A stretch of DNA of 32,278 nucleotides from Actinotalea sp. C106 (GTDB taxonomy: Bacteria > Actinomycetota > Actinomycetes > Actinomycetales > Cellulomonadaceae), in the NCBI RefSeq assembly GCF_023630195.1, contig NZ_JALPKN010000005.1, positions 1 through 32,278 of the forward strand, in the 5' to 3' direction. The translations under genes and the position numbers were made by a program. Positions 1 through 11,365 of this stretch are shown here, one piece after another. Positions within the stretch are counted from its first letter, which is position 1. Every line of letters starts with the position of its first letter. The notes under the pieces were generated by a model that worked only from the letters and a program-made list of their open reading frames with translations, was not told the DNA's origin and did not search any database.

Positions 1-3240
<3,240 letters not shown>

Positions 3241-3277
3241 GGGGCGTCGATCCTGCTCGAGGACGGTGGGCCGGGAG

Positions 3278-3793
3278 TCAGCGCTCGCGTGCCGCCCAGA
3301 GCAGGCCCCGCTCGACCACCTGGCGCAGGCCGGGGATCTCGAGGTCGGCGGTCTGGTGCCCCGGGGTGCACACGAAGACCCGTCCCCGTCCCCACGTCCG
3401 GGTCCACACGGCGGGGCACGTCACCGGCTCCGACCACGGGTCCTCAGGACGGCGGGGGATGGTCGTGGTCGCGAGGACGTCGACCAGCGGGTCGGTCATG
3501 GCCCAGTACTGCTCCGAGTGGAGCCGGATCGAGGAGATGCCGGTGACGATCGGGTGATCGGCCCGCTCGGGCCGCACCTCGACGGTGTGGTCCACCAGGT
3601 CGCCCGGGTGGGCGGCGAACTGGCCGCCGACCAGCTGGTGGTAGTCGGTCGCCTGCCGGAAGGCGTCCACCACCCCGCCGTGCCACCCGGCGAAGCCGGT
3701 CCCGGCGCGGACGGCCTCGCGCAGCCCGCGGAGCTCCTCGGGCAGGATGTCGCCCATCGTCCAGCTCTGCACGACCAGGTCGGTACCGAGCAT
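3278..3793 (-). pseudogene. ThuA-like domain protein lacking its N-terminus
   Basis: From the first ATG in frame, 171 residues match the C-terminal three quarters of ThuA-like proteins, whose fold is flavodoxin/glutamine-amidotransferase-like and which sit in trehalose and 3-keto-sugar loci. Characteristic blocks are TDLVVQSWTMGD, GTGFAGWHGGVVDAF, QLVGGQFAAHPGD, SEQYWAMTDP, AVWTRTWGRGRVFV and the terminal GLLWAA. Family members normally have 45-60 more residues first, with a strand and a GGW-x-GH-like motif. Here only about 62 bp separate this ATG from the stop of the upstream ROK gene, and no other start fits. The short remnant GHDEAV just before the ATG (same frame) could be the stump of a deletion. 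The core is intact with no internal stop, so it is either a recent truncation or a short functional variant. It probably shares a transcript with the ROK gene. Confidence 0.7.
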
Positions 3794-3855
3794 GACGGCC
3801 TCGTCGTGGCCGCGGTGCTGCGCTGCGCCGGGTCGGGGTGGGCTCGGCTGCGTGC

Positions 3856-5037
3856 TCAGGGGATGAGGGCCTCGATCGCCGCGGGGGACAGGACGTGCTC
3901 GGCGGCCATGGCACTCGCGCCCAGCACCCCGGCCCGTCCGCGGGTTCGGCTCCCGACGACACGCAGGTGCTGCGTGGCCAGCGGGAGGGACCGGCGGTAG
4001 ACGACCTCGCGGATCCCGGCGAGCAGGTGCTCGCCGGCCTCCGCGAGGTTTCCGCCGATGACGATGACCGACGGGTTGAGCATGCTCACGCAGGTGGCGA
4101 GGACGCTGCCGATGGTGCGGCCGGCCTCGCGGACCACGTGGCTCGCCGTGATGTCGCCGGCTCGCACCAGGCGCACGACGTCTGCGCTCGACCTCGCCGG
4201 GATCCCTTGCGAGCTCAGTGCCTCGGCGAGGGCCCGACCGCTGGCGAGCGCCTCGAGGCAGCCCGTGTTGCCGCAGCGGCAGGGGGCGTCCCCACCGCCG
4301 GCCACGGCGATGTGGCCCAGGTCGCCGGCCGCCCCCTGAGCGCCACGACGGATCTCGCCGTCGCTGATGACCCCGGCGCCGATGCCGGTCGCGACCTTGA
4401 CGAAGAGCAGGTGGTCGACGTCGGGGAACTGCGACCGGTGCTCGCCGAGGGCCATGATGTTGACGTCGTTGTCGACGAGCACCGGCACGGGGAGCCTGCC
4501 CTGGAGGTGGGCCACGACGTCGGCGCCGTCCCAGCCGGGCATGATCGGCGGGTTCATCGGTCGGCCCGAGTCGTGATCGACGGGACCGGGGAGCCCGACG
4601 CCGACGCTCACCAGGTCCTTGCTCGAGCGGCCGGCCTGCTCGACGAGCTTGAGGCCGAGCGCGGCCGCGCGGTCCAGGACGGCCTCGGGGCCGGCGGCGA
4701 TGCTGATCTCCTCGTGGTGCTCGGCCAGCACGGTCGAGGCGAGGTCGGTCACGGCCAGCCGGGCGTGGGTGGCGCCGAGGTCCACGGCGAGGACGAGCTT
4801 CGCGCTCGGCGCGAAGGCGAAGGTGGCGGGAGGGCGGCCGCCGGTCGAGCTCGCCTCCCCGGCGGGGGCGACCAGGCCCGAGGCGAGCAGGAGGTCGACC
4901 CGGGCGGCGATGGTCGAGCGGGCCTGGCCGGTCACCTGGGCGAGGTCGGCGCGGGTGCGGGGACGGCCGTCCCGGAGCAGCTGGAACATCTCGCCGACGC
5001 CGCTGGGCCGTGGCGCGAACTTGGTCAGCGCATCCAT
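3856..5037 (-). CDS. ROK-family transcriptional regulator
   Basis: A 393-residue repressor of the NagC/XylR type. An N-terminal winged helix-turn-helix (about residues 8-60, RTRADLAQVTGQARSTIAARVDLLLASGLV) is followed by a sugar-kinase-like ROK domain starting at LAVDLGATHARLAVTDL. The zinc and ROK signature CRCGNTGCLEALASG is present, with the CxCGxxGCxE cysteines, as is the glycine-rich ATGIGAGVI segment. Such proteins bind a sugar or sugar phosphate and release DNA. The ATG at 5037 is preferred; an in-frame GTG at 5055 would add six residues but has its G-rich stretch too close. It is divergent from the sugar ABC operon that begins at 5144, and the intergenic region has two perfect inverted repeats. 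The natural inference is that it controls that operon and possibly itself. The ligand is unknown. Confidence 0.93.
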   Translation of the reverse strand: MDALTKFAPRPSGVGEMFQLLRDGRPRTRADLAQVTGQARSTIAARVDLLLASGLVAPAGEASSTGGRPPATFAFAPSAKLVLAVDLGATHARLAVTDLASTVLAEHHEEISIAAGPEAVLDRAAALGLKLVEQAGRSSKDLVSVGVGLPGPVDHDSGRPMNPPIMPGWDGADVVAHLQGRLPVPVLVDNDVNIMALGEHRSQFPDVDHLLFVKVATGIGAGVISDGEIRRGAQGAAGDLGHIAVAGGGDAPCRCGNTGCLEALASGRALAEALSSQGIPARSSADVVRLVRAGDITASHVVREAGRTIGSVLATCVSMLNPSVIVIGGNLAEAGEHLLAGIREVVYRRSLPLATQHLRVVGSRTRGRAGVLGASAMAAEHVLSPAAIEALIP

Positions 5038-5068
5038 GGGCGCAGTCAAGCACACCCCCTTGAGAAGG

Positions 5069-5087
5069 TCACGTTCGCATAACGTGA
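5069..5087. promoter_or_regulatory. Candidate operator, 7-bp perfect inverted repeat
   Basis: TCACGTT (5069-5075) and AACGTGA (5081-5087) are exact reverse complements separated by CGCAT. The repeat lies in the 106-bp divergent region between the ROK regulator and the sugar ABC operon, on the regulator side. It is a plausible binding site for the ROK protein; this is inferred from position and symmetry. Confidence 0.55.
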
Positions 5088-5101
5088 TTCACCCGTCTCG
5101 A

Positions 5102-5125
5102 CTTTTGCTTGACTATCGACAAAAG
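5102..5125. promoter_or_regulatory. Candidate operator overlapping the ABC operon promoter
   Basis: CTTTTG (5102-5107) and CAAAAG (5120-5125) form a perfect 6-bp inverted repeat with a 12-nt spacer, an AT-rich patch in otherwise GC-rich DNA. The spacer contains the putative -35 of the importer operon, so a protein bound here would block RNA polymerase. ROK repressors commonly use AT-rich inverted repeats of about this size, so it is a second candidate ROK site. Confidence 0.5.
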
Positions 5126-5136
5126 GTGAGTAGGTT
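5109..5136 (+). promoter_or_regulatory. Putative promoter of the first sugar ABC operon
   Basis: TTGACT (5109-5114) and TAGGTT (5131-5136) are separated by 16 nt and match the -35 and -10 of the principal sigma factor reasonably well. The -10 ends seven bases before the ATG at 5144, and there is no Shine-Dalgarno sequence, so the transcript would be leaderless. The CTTTTG-N12-CAAAAG repeat overlaps it. Confidence 0.5.
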
Positions 5137-5143
5137 CCTCGTC

Positions 5144-6706
5144 ATGGTCAACGATGTCCAGAACGTCCCCGGCTCCCCCGGGGCGCAGCCCGGTGAGCGA
5201 CCCGGCGCCCCGATCCTCACGATGAGCGGGATCGTCAAGCACTTCCCTGGGGCCAAGGCCCTCGACGGGGTCGACCTCGAGGTCCTGCCCGGGGAGGTGC
5301 ACTGCCTGCTCGGTCAGAACGGCGCCGGCAAGTCGACCCTCATCAAGGTCCTCGCCGGTGCCCACCGCCCCGACTCCGGGACCATCACCTGGCGCGGCGA
5401 GCCCTTCGAGGTGACGACACCGGTGGCGGCCCTGCGCGCAGGCATCGCCACGATGTACCAGGAGCTCGACGTGGTCGACGGCCTGACCGTCACCGAGAAC
5501 GTCGACCTGGGCCACGAGCTCGCCTCGGCCGGGTTCACCCAGCGCCGCGCCGCGCGAGCCCGGACCGCCGAGCTCCTGGCGCGCCTGGGCCACGCCGAGA
5601 TCCCGCCAGGCCGTGAGGTCGGTCGCCTCTCAGCCGCGGGCAAGCAGGTGGTCAGCATGGCCAGGGCCCTGTCCCACGACGCACGGCTGATCGTCATGGA
5701 CGAGCCCTCGGCCGTCCTGGACTCCGAGGAGGTCGCCAACCTCTTCCGCGTGGTGCGCGACCTCACCGCGGCCGGGGTCGCGGTCGTCTACATCTCCCAC
5801 CGGCTCGACGAGATCCGCGAGGTCGGCGACCGGATCACCGTGCTCAAGGACGGCCGGACGGTCGCGACCGGGCTCGCGGTCGACCAGACCCCGACCGCGG
5901 ACCTCATCCGCCTTATGACGGGGCGGACCGTCGAGCACGCCTTCCCCGAGCGTCCCGGTGTCCCGGCCGCCGCGGACCGGCGCCTCGTGGTCACCGACCT
6001 GAGCCTGCGCGGCGTCTTCGAGGACGTGAGCATGACGGTCCGCGCGGGCGAGGTGGTGGGCCTCGCGGGGCTCGTGGGCTCGGGGCGCTCGGAGATCCTC
6101 GAGACGATCTACGGCGCGCGGCGCGCGACCAGCGGCAGCGTCGAGGTGGCTGGCCGTCGGCTGCGGGCAGGATCGGTCTCGGCCGCCGTCGGGGCCGGCA
6201 TCGGGCTGGCCCCCGAGGAGCGCAAGAGCCAGGGCCTGCTGCTCGACGAACCGGTCTACCGCAACATCACCCTCTCGACGTTCGGGCGGTTCGCCCGCGG
6301 GCCGATGCTCGACGAGCAGGCTGAGCGGACCGCGGCCCGTGAGCAGATCACCGCCCTGGACCTGCGGCCCCACGACCCGGACCGCACCGCGCGCACCCTC
6401 TCGGGGGGCAACCAGCAGAAAGCCATGCTCGCCCGCTGGCTCGTGCACGGCTGCGACGTCCTGCTGCTCGACGAGCCCACCCGCGGGGTCGACGTCGGGG
6501 CCCGCGCCGAGATCTATGGCCTGATCCGAGCCCTGGCCGACCGAGGCGCCGCCGTCGTCGTCGTCTCGAGCGAGATCGAGGAGGTCCTCGGGCTCTCCGA
6601 CGAGGTCCTCGTGATCTCGGAGGGACGCGTGGTCCACCGCTGCCGGGCAGAGCAGATCGACGAGCACGGTGTGCTCGACCTCGTCATGGAAGGAAGTGCC
6701 GCGTGA
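5144..6706 (+). CDS. Sugar ABC transporter ATP-binding protein (RbsA/MglA type)
   Basis: A 520-residue ATPase with two fused nucleotide-binding domains that energises import of a monosaccharide or small glycoside. Domain 1 has Walker A GQNGAGKST, a signature-like LSAAGKQVVSMARAL and Walker B LIVMDEPSAVL. Domain 2 has the degenerate P-loop GLVGSGRSE typical of this subfamily, the signature LSGGNQQKAMLARWL and Walker B VLLLDEPTRGVD. The start at 5144 is chosen because the frame upstream overlaps the divergent regulator and because a -10-like TAGGTT ends seven bases before it. An ATG at 5222 is a fallback. The stop overlaps the permease GTG by four bases. Family membership is secure; the sugar is not readable from the sequence. 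Confidence 0.95.
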   Translation: MVNDVQNVPGSPGAQPGERPGAPILTMSGIVKHFPGAKALDGVDLEVLPGEVHCLLGQNGAGKSTLIKVLAGAHRPDSGTITWRGEPFEVTTPVAALRAGIATMYQELDVVDGLTVTENVDLGHELASAGFTQRRAARARTAELLARLGHAEIPPGREVGRLSAAGKQVVSMARALSHDARLIVMDEPSAVLDSEEVANLFRVVRDLTAAGVAVVYISHRLDEIREVGDRITVLKDGRTVATGLAVDQTPTADLIRLMTGRTVEHAFPERPGVPAAADRRLVVTDLSLRGVFEDVSMTVRAGEVVGLAGLVGSGRSEILETIYGARRATSGSVEVAGRRLRAGSVSAAVGAGIGLAPEERKSQGLLLDEPVYRNITLSTFGRFARGPMLDEQAERTAAREQITALDLRPHDPDRTARTLSGGNQQKAMLARWLVHGCDVLLLDEPTRGVDVGARAEIYGLIRALADRGAAVVVVSSEIEEVLGLSDEVLVISEGRVVHRCRAEQIDEHGVLDLVMEGSAA

Positions 6707-7800
6707 GCGAGCAGACACCCCCCACCCTCGCGACGGCCGGGAGCGTGCCCCCCGACCCCGCCAGCCCGACCCCTCTCGAGCGCGGCCGCAGTCCCGAGCC
6801 AGCCGCCGGCGCGACGCAGCGTCCCCCGTCGGGACTGCGGCGGTTCCTGCACGGAGCCGCGGGGCGCAACATCGGCCTGGTCATCGCCCTGCTGCTGGTG
6901 TGCGTCGTCGGCGTCGCCACCGCGGGCGAGCGCTTCGTCAGCGTCGACAACCTGATGACCATCCTGCGGTACGCCGCGGTGATCGGCGTGCTCAGCATCG
7001 GGATGACCTTCGTCATCACCGGGGGCGGCATCGACCTCTCGGTCGGGTCGGTCCTCGGTCTCGCCTCGATCTGGGCCAGCACGCTCGCGACCCAGACCAT
7101 GGCCGGGGACATCCACTGGATCGTCATGGTCGGCACGGCCCTCGCGGTCGGCACCGGGGCCGGGCTGGTCAACGGTGTGCTCATCGCCTACGGCAGGGTG
7201 GTCGCGTTCATCGCGACCCTCGCCATGATGGTCGGCGCGCGGGGGCTGGCTGAGATGATCGCCAACCGGCAGACCCAGCTCGTCACGGTCGACCCCTTCC
7301 TGGACTTCTTCCGGGCGGACCTGCTCGGCATCTCGGTGCTGGTGTGGATCTTCGCGGTGGTCGCGGCGGCGGGCTGGGTGCTGCTCAACCGGACCACCTT
7401 CGGACGGCGCACCCTCGCGGTGGGTGGCAACCCCGAGGCCGCGCGCCTGGCCGGCATCAAGGTCAAGCGTCACACCATGTACCTCTACGCGATCGCCGGC
7501 CTCACCGCGGGGATCGCCGCGGTCATGATGCTGGCCCGCACGACGGCCGGCTCCTCGACCCACGGCCAGTACTACGAGCTCGAGGCCATCGCGGCCGTCG
7601 TCGTCGGGGGAACCCTGCTCGCCGGGGGCCGCGGCACGATCGTCGGCACGGTCTTCGGCGTCCTGATCTTCGCGACCCTGGCGAACGTGTTCACCCAGAA
7701 CAACCTCTCGATCTCCGCCCAGGCCGTCGCCAGGGGCGTGATCATCGTCGCCGCGGTGCTCCTGCAGCAGCGTCTGGCGGCCCGTCAGCGATCCACCTGA
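6703..7800 (+). CDS. Sugar ABC transporter permease (RbsC type)
   Basis: A 365-residue membrane protein, partner of the preceding ATPase and following binding lipoprotein. A Pro/Ala-rich cytoplasmic N-terminus of about 55 residues precedes a run of hydrophobic helices (NIGLVIALLLVCVVGVATA onward). The conserved motifs of this permease family are present: GMTFVITGGGIDLSVGSVLGL, NPEAARLAGI and the late VVVGGTLLAGGRGTIVGTVFG. Translation is probably coupled to the ATPase through the GTGA overlap. The 3' end is duplicated: the last 12 bases, including the stop codon, and a few beyond recur 17 bp downstream. Confidence 0.95.
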   Translation: MSEQTPPTLATAGSVPPDPASPTPLERGRSPEPAAGATQRPPSGLRRFLHGAAGRNIGLVIALLLVCVVGVATAGERFVSVDNLMTILRYAAVIGVLSIGMTFVITGGGIDLSVGSVLGLASIWASTLATQTMAGDIHWIVMVGTALAVGTGAGLVNGVLIAYGRVVAFIATLAMMVGARGLAEMIANRQTQLVTVDPFLDFFRADLLGISVLVWIFAVVAAAGWVLLNRTTFGRRTLAVGGNPEAARLAGIKVKRHTMYLYAIAGLTAGIAAVMMLARTTAGSSTHGQYYELEAIAAVVVGGTLLAGGRGTIVGTVFGVLIFATLANVFTQNNLSISAQAVARGVIIVAAVLLQQRLAARQRST

Positions 7801-7820
7801 GCCAACGATCCACCTGGGCC
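7789..7820 (+). repeat. Two-copy 17-bp duplication across the permease stop codon
   Basis: CGATCCACCTGAGCC begins at 7789 and recurs as CGATCCACCTGGGCC at 7806, exactly 17 bp later. The only change in those 15 bases is A to G, which turns the TGA stop of the first copy into TGG in the second. It looks like a small slippage duplication. Confidence 0.75.
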
Positions 7821-7872
7821 GCGCCACCGGCGCTGCTCGTCCGACCCCACGCTCGACCCAAGGAGGAAGTCC

Positions 7873-8940
7873 ATGTCCGCACCACTGGAGCTGCGCCGTC
7901 GCTGGACGCTCGCCGCGGCCGCCACGGTCGCTACCGCCGCCCTCGTCACCGGCTGCACCTCGAACACCCCCGCCCCTGAGGAGGACGACACCACGACCAC
8001 CGACGGCGGTGGCGAGACCACCGGCGGCGCCAACGACGAGACCGGTGACACCGTCACGATCGGCTTCTCGGCCCCCGCGGCCGACCACGGCTGGATGGGT
8101 GCGATCACCCGGGCCGCCCTCGACGAGGCCGAGAGGTACGAGGACGTCGACCTGCGCGTGGCCGAGGCCACCAACGACGTGAACCTGCAGATCAGCCAGA
8201 TCGAGACCTTCATCAACGACGGGGTCGACGCGATCGTCCTGCTGCCCTTCGACGGTGCGGCGCTGACCGAGATCGCGATCGAGGCCATGGAGGCCGGGAT
8301 CACGGTCATCAACGTCGACCGCGAGTTCTCCAGCCCGTTCGCCGCGCGCACCACCGTGCTCGGCGACAACTACGGCATGGGGGTGAGCGCGGGCACGTAC
8401 ATCTGCGAGCAGGTCGGCGACGACCCCGACGCGGTGGTCGCCGAGATCGCCGGCATCGACTCCCTGCCCCTGACCCAGGACCGGAGCCAGGGCTTCGAGG
8501 ACGCGCTCGCGGACTGCGGCCTGGACGTCGACAACCGCGTCGCCGCGGACTTCACCGTCCAGGGCGGGCAGCAGGCCGCGGCCAACCTGCTCCAGGCGGC
8601 CCCGGAGATCGACGCGCTGTGGAACCACGACGACGACCAGGGCGTCGGCGTCATGGCCGCGATCGAGGAGGCCGGCCGGGACGAGTTCGTCATGGTCGGC
8701 GGCGCGGGCTCGGCGAACGTGATGCGCGAGATCCAGGAGGACGACTCGGTCCTCAAGGCGACGGTGATCTACCCGTCGACCCAGGCGGCCGACGGCGTGC
8801 GCCTGGCACGGCTCATCGTCCAGGGCAAGGCCATGGAGGACCTGGTCGAGGTCGAGGTGCCGCGCACCGTCCAGCTCTACGCCCCCGTCGTCACGGCGGA
8901 CAACGTCGAGGAGTACCTGCCCACGGCCTTCGAGTCCTGA
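7873..8940 (+). CDS. Sugar ABC transporter substrate-binding lipoprotein
   Basis: A 355-residue RbsB-like periplasmic-binding-protein fold (Peripla_BP_4 class), anchored outside the membrane. The N-terminus has an Arg-rich n-region (RRRW), a hydrophobic core and the lipobox LVTGC with the lipidated Cys at residue 28. An acidic, Thr-rich linker of about 35 residues follows. The mature domain begins at DTVTIGFSAPAADHGWMGAI, typical of ribose/galactose-type binders, and includes VDAIVLLPFDGAALTEI and TVINVDREF. A strong AAGGAGG lies just upstream. It is the third gene of the importer and is followed by a perfect 15-bp hairpin, often seen behind highly expressed binding-protein genes. Confidence 0.94.
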   Translation: MSAPLELRRRWTLAAAATVATAALVTGCTSNTPAPEEDDTTTTDGGGETTGGANDETGDTVTIGFSAPAADHGWMGAITRAALDEAERYEDVDLRVAEATNDVNLQISQIETFINDGVDAIVLLPFDGAALTEIAIEAMEAGITVINVDREFSSPFAARTTVLGDNYGMGVSAGTYICEQVGDDPDAVVAEIAGIDSLPLTQDRSQGFEDALADCGLDVDNRVAADFTVQGGQQAAANLLQAAPEIDALWNHDDDQGVGVMAAIEEAGRDEFVMVGGAGSANVMREIQEDDSVLKATVIYPSTQAADGVRLARLIVQGKAMEDLVEVEVPRTVQLYAPVVTADNVEEYLPTAFES

Positions 8941-8946
8941 GCGCGT

Positions 8947-8980
8947 CGTCGGGGCGGGTGCCAGCGCACCCGCCCCGACG
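8947..8980 (+). terminator. 15-bp perfect hairpin after the binding-protein gene
   Basis: CGTCGGGGCGGGTGC (8947-8961) and GCACCCGCCCCGACG (8966-8980) are exact reverse complements around the loop CAGC. No T-run follows. It sits between the binding protein and the oxidoreductase of what looks like one operon, so it may act as a partial terminator or protect the 3' end of the importer mRNA. Confidence 0.75.
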
Positions 8981-9021
8981 CGCCCGGCAGGTCGAGCGTC
9001 CACCACGGAGGAAGAGGAACG

Positions 9022-10221
9022 ATGGTCAACCAGCAGGCCCGGCGGCTCGGCGTCGGCATGATCGGGTACTCCTTCATGGGGGCCGCCCACTCGCAGGCGT
9101 GGCGGGTCGCACCACGCTTCTTCGACCTCCCGCTGGCGCCCGAGATGACGGTGGTCGCGGGGCGCACCCGCAGCTCGGTCGAGGCCGCGGCCGCTCGGCT
9201 CGGGTGGGCCGAGGCCGAGACCGACTGGCGGCGCCTGCTCGAGCGGCCGGACGTCGACCTGGTCGACATCTGCACCCCGGGAGACACCCACGCCGAGATC
9301 GCCCTGGCGGCCCTCGCCGCAGGCAAGCACGTGCTGTGCGAGAAGCCGCTCGCCAACTCGGTCGCCGAGGCCGAGCAGATGGCCGCCGCGGCAGCCGTGG
9401 CCGCGCGGGACGGGGTGCTGGCGATGGTCGGCTTCACCTACCGGCGCGTCCCTGCCCTGTCCTTCGCGCGGCAGCTGGTCGCCGAGGGGCGGCTGGGGAC
9501 GATCCGGCACGTGCGGGCCCAGTACCTGCAGGACTGGATCGCCGACGAGGAGGCGCCGTTGTCCTGGCGGCTGGACCGCGAGAAGGCCGGCTCCGGGGCG
9601 CTGGGGGACATCGGCGCGCACGTGGTCGACCTCGCGCAGTTCATCACCGGCGAGCAGATCACGGGCGTCAGCGGCCTGCTCGAGACCTTCGTGCACGAGC
9701 GACCCGTCGCGACCGAGCACGCGGGGCTGCACGGCTCGGCCGGCAGCGAACGCGGCCCGGTGACCGTCGACGACGCGGCGGTGTTCCTCGCGCGGTTCTC
9801 GGGCGGCGGGATCGGCACCTTCGAGGCGACGCGATTCGCGTGGGGCCGCAAGAACGCGATCCGGCTCGAGATCAACGGCTCGGCCGGGTCGCTGGCCTTC
9901 GACTTCGAGGACATGAACGTCCTGCACTGGTTCGACGCCGCGGACGAGGCCCGCCTCGCCGGGTTCCGCAGGATCGTCGTGACCGAGCCCGACCACCCCT
10001 ACGTGGCCGCGTGGTGGCCCCCGGGCCACGGACTGGGCTACGAGCACGGCTTCACCCACCAGGCGGTCGACCTCGTGCGGTCACTCGCTGCGGGGGAGCA
10101 GCCCCGGCCCTCCTTCGCCGACGGCCTCGTGGTCCAGCGGGTGCTCGACGCGGTCGAGCGCAGCGCCGCGGCCGACAGCGTCTGGACGACCGTCCCGACC
10201 GACACCACCCAGGAGGACTGA
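9022..10221 (+). CDS. Gfo/Idh/MocA-family sugar oxidoreductase
   Basis: A 399-residue NAD(P)-dependent dehydrogenase expected to oxidise a hydroxyl of a sugar, cyclitol or glycoside in the cytoplasm. The N-terminal Rossmann fold starts at residue 9 ([19 protein letters not shown]), a variant of the GxGxxG loop. The family EKP motif is present ([10 protein letters not shown], about residue 114), as is the catalytic [16 protein letters not shown] block with its Asp and His at about residues 194-200. Length and domain order are normal. GGAGGAAGAGG precedes the ATG. It is followed one base later by the TIM-barrel enzyme. In related loci such enzymes convert glucosides to 3-keto-glucosides (ThuB is the classic case); the DUF1080 and ThuA neighbours point to that reaction here, but the substrate is inferred. 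Confidence 0.94.
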   Translation: MVNQQARRLGVGMIGYSFMGAAHSQAWRVAPRFFDLPLAPEMTVVAGRTRSSVEAAAARLGWAEAETDWRRLLERPDVDLVDICTPGDTHAEIALAALAAGKHVLCEKPLANSVAEAEQMAAAAAVAARDGVLAMVGFTYRRVPALSFARQLVAEGRLGTIRHVRAQYLQDWIADEEAPLSWRLDREKAGSGALGDIGAHVVDLAQFITGEQITGVSGLLETFVHERPVATEHAGLHGSAGSERGPVTVDDAAVFLARFSGGGIGTFEATRFAWGRKNAIRLEINGSAGSLAFDFEDMNVLHWFDAADEARLAGFRRIVVTEPDHPYVAAWWPPGHGLGYEHGFTHQAVDLVRSLAAGEQPRPSFADGLVVQRVLDAVERSAAADSVWTTVPTDTTQED

Positions 10222-10222
10222 C

Positions 10223-11227
10223 ATGGCTCGACCCGTCACGCTGTTCACCGGTCAGTGGGCCGACCTCCCCTTCGAGGAGGTCGCCCGGCTGGCCTCCGAG
10301 TGGGGCTACGACGGCCTCGAGATCGCCTGCTGGGGTGACCACCTCGACCCCTGGCGCGCAGCCGAGGACGACGCGTACGTGCAGAGCCGGCTCGACATCC
10401 TCGACCGCTACGGCCTCAAGGTGTGGGCGATCTCCAACCACCTCAAGGGTCAGGCCGTGTGCGACGACCCGATCGACCAGCGGCACCGGGACATGCTCTC
10501 GGACCGGGTGTGGGGGGACGGCGACCCCGAGGGGGTCCGGCAGCGGGCCGCGGAGGAGATGAAGCTCACCGCCCGGACCGCCGCGCGGCTCGGGGTGGAC
10601 ACGGTGGTCGGGTTCACCGGGTCCTCGATCTGGAAGTACGTCGCGATGTTCCCGCCGGTCTCGACCGAGCTCGTCGACGCGGGGTACCAGGACTTCGCCG
10701 ACCGGTGGAACCCGATCCTCGACGTCTTCGACGAGGTGGGCGTCCGGTTCGCCCACGAGGTGCACCCCAGCGAGATCGCCTACGACTACTGGACCACCGT
10801 GCGGACCCTCGAGGCCATCGGCCACCGCGAGGCCTTCGGGCTCAACTGGGACCCGAGCCACTTCGTGTGGCAGGACCTGGACCCGGTGGGCTTCATGTGG
10901 GACTTCCGCGACCGGATCTACCACGTCGACTGCAAGGACGCGAAGCGCCGGGTCGGCAACGGCCGCAACGGCCGGATGGGCTCGCACCTGCCCTGGGCCG
11001 ACCCGCGCCGGGGCTGGGACTTCGTCTCGACCGGCCACGGCGACGTGCCCTGGGAGGACAGCTTCCGGATGCTCAGCACGATCGGCTACGAGGGTCCGAT
11101 CTCGGTCGAGTGGGAGGACGCGGGGATGGACCGGCTCGTCGGCGCCCCCGAGGCGCTCGAGTTCGTCCGTCGCCTGGCCTTCGACCCGCCCTCGGCCTCC
11201 TTCGACGCCGCCTTCAGCACCCGCTGA
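10223..11227 (+). CDS. Sugar phosphate isomerase/epimerase-like TIM-barrel protein
   Basis: A 334-residue xylose-isomerase-like TIM barrel (IolE / AP endonuclease 2 superfamily). The barrel opens with [27 protein letters not shown]. Likely metal ligands lie in [30 protein letters not shown] and the terminal VEWED, the usual Glu-Asp-His-Glu arrangement. The member is large because of a segment around residues 80-110 ([20 protein letters not shown]) common in the Gfo/Idh-linked subgroup. It starts one base after the oxidoreductase stop with an AGGAGG site, so the two are translated together. Possible roles are isomerisation of a keto-sugar, or elimination/hydration chemistry on a 3-keto-glycoside as reported for relatives paired with Gfo/Idh enzymes; the sequence alone does not decide. 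Confidence 0.88.
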   Translation: MARPVTLFTGQWADLPFEEVARLASEWGYDGLEIACWGDHLDPWRAAEDDAYVQSRLDILDRYGLKVWAISNHLKGQAVCDDPIDQRHRDMLSDRVWGDGDPEGVRQRAAEEMKLTARTAARLGVDTVVGFTGSSIWKYVAMFPPVSTELVDAGYQDFADRWNPILDVFDEVGVRFAHEVHPSEIAYDYWTTVRTLEAIGHREAFGLNWDPSHFVWQDLDPVGFMWDFRDRIYHVDCKDAKRRVGNGRNGRMGSHLPWADPRRGWDFVSTGHGDVPWEDSFRMLSTIGYEGPISVEWEDAGMDRLVGAPEALEFVRRLAFDPPSASFDAAFSTR

Positions 11228-11288
11228 GACCGACGGCGGTCCGCAGGCCCAGGTCCGCCCGGCCCGAAGCACCCGCACGCGCACGACG

Positions 11289-11323
11289 CCCTGCCCTGCC
11301 CTGCCCTGCCCTGCCCTGCCCTG
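11289..11323 (+). repeat. Seven tandem copies of CCCTG before the secreted-protein gene
   Basis: A perfect pentanucleotide tract (7 x CCCTG) occupies the 138-bp gap between the TIM-barrel gene and the secreted modular protein. It ends 42 bases before the GTG at 11366 and 31 bases before the AAGGAGG. Such tracts change copy number by slippage, and one in a leader region could alter expression in steps. The rest of the gap has no clear promoter. Confidence 0.9.
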
Positions 11324-11365
11324 ATTCAGCGTCCCTGGAGCATCACCGCCCTTCAAGGAGGAAGA

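Noticed and set aside
3278-5053. Single 591-residue minus-strand protein containing the ThuA-like domain
   Set aside because: Its first 420 residues are the out-of-frame shadow of the ROK regulator; only the last 171 are ThuA-like.
6514-10059. 1181-codon minus-strand open frame across the ABC and oxidoreductase genes
   Set aside because: Antisense shadow of four well-recognised genes; His/Asp/Arg/Gly-rich with no motif.
11289-11323. CCCTG array as a CRISPR or Rho-independent element
   Set aside because: Units are five bases without spacers and have no self-complementarity.
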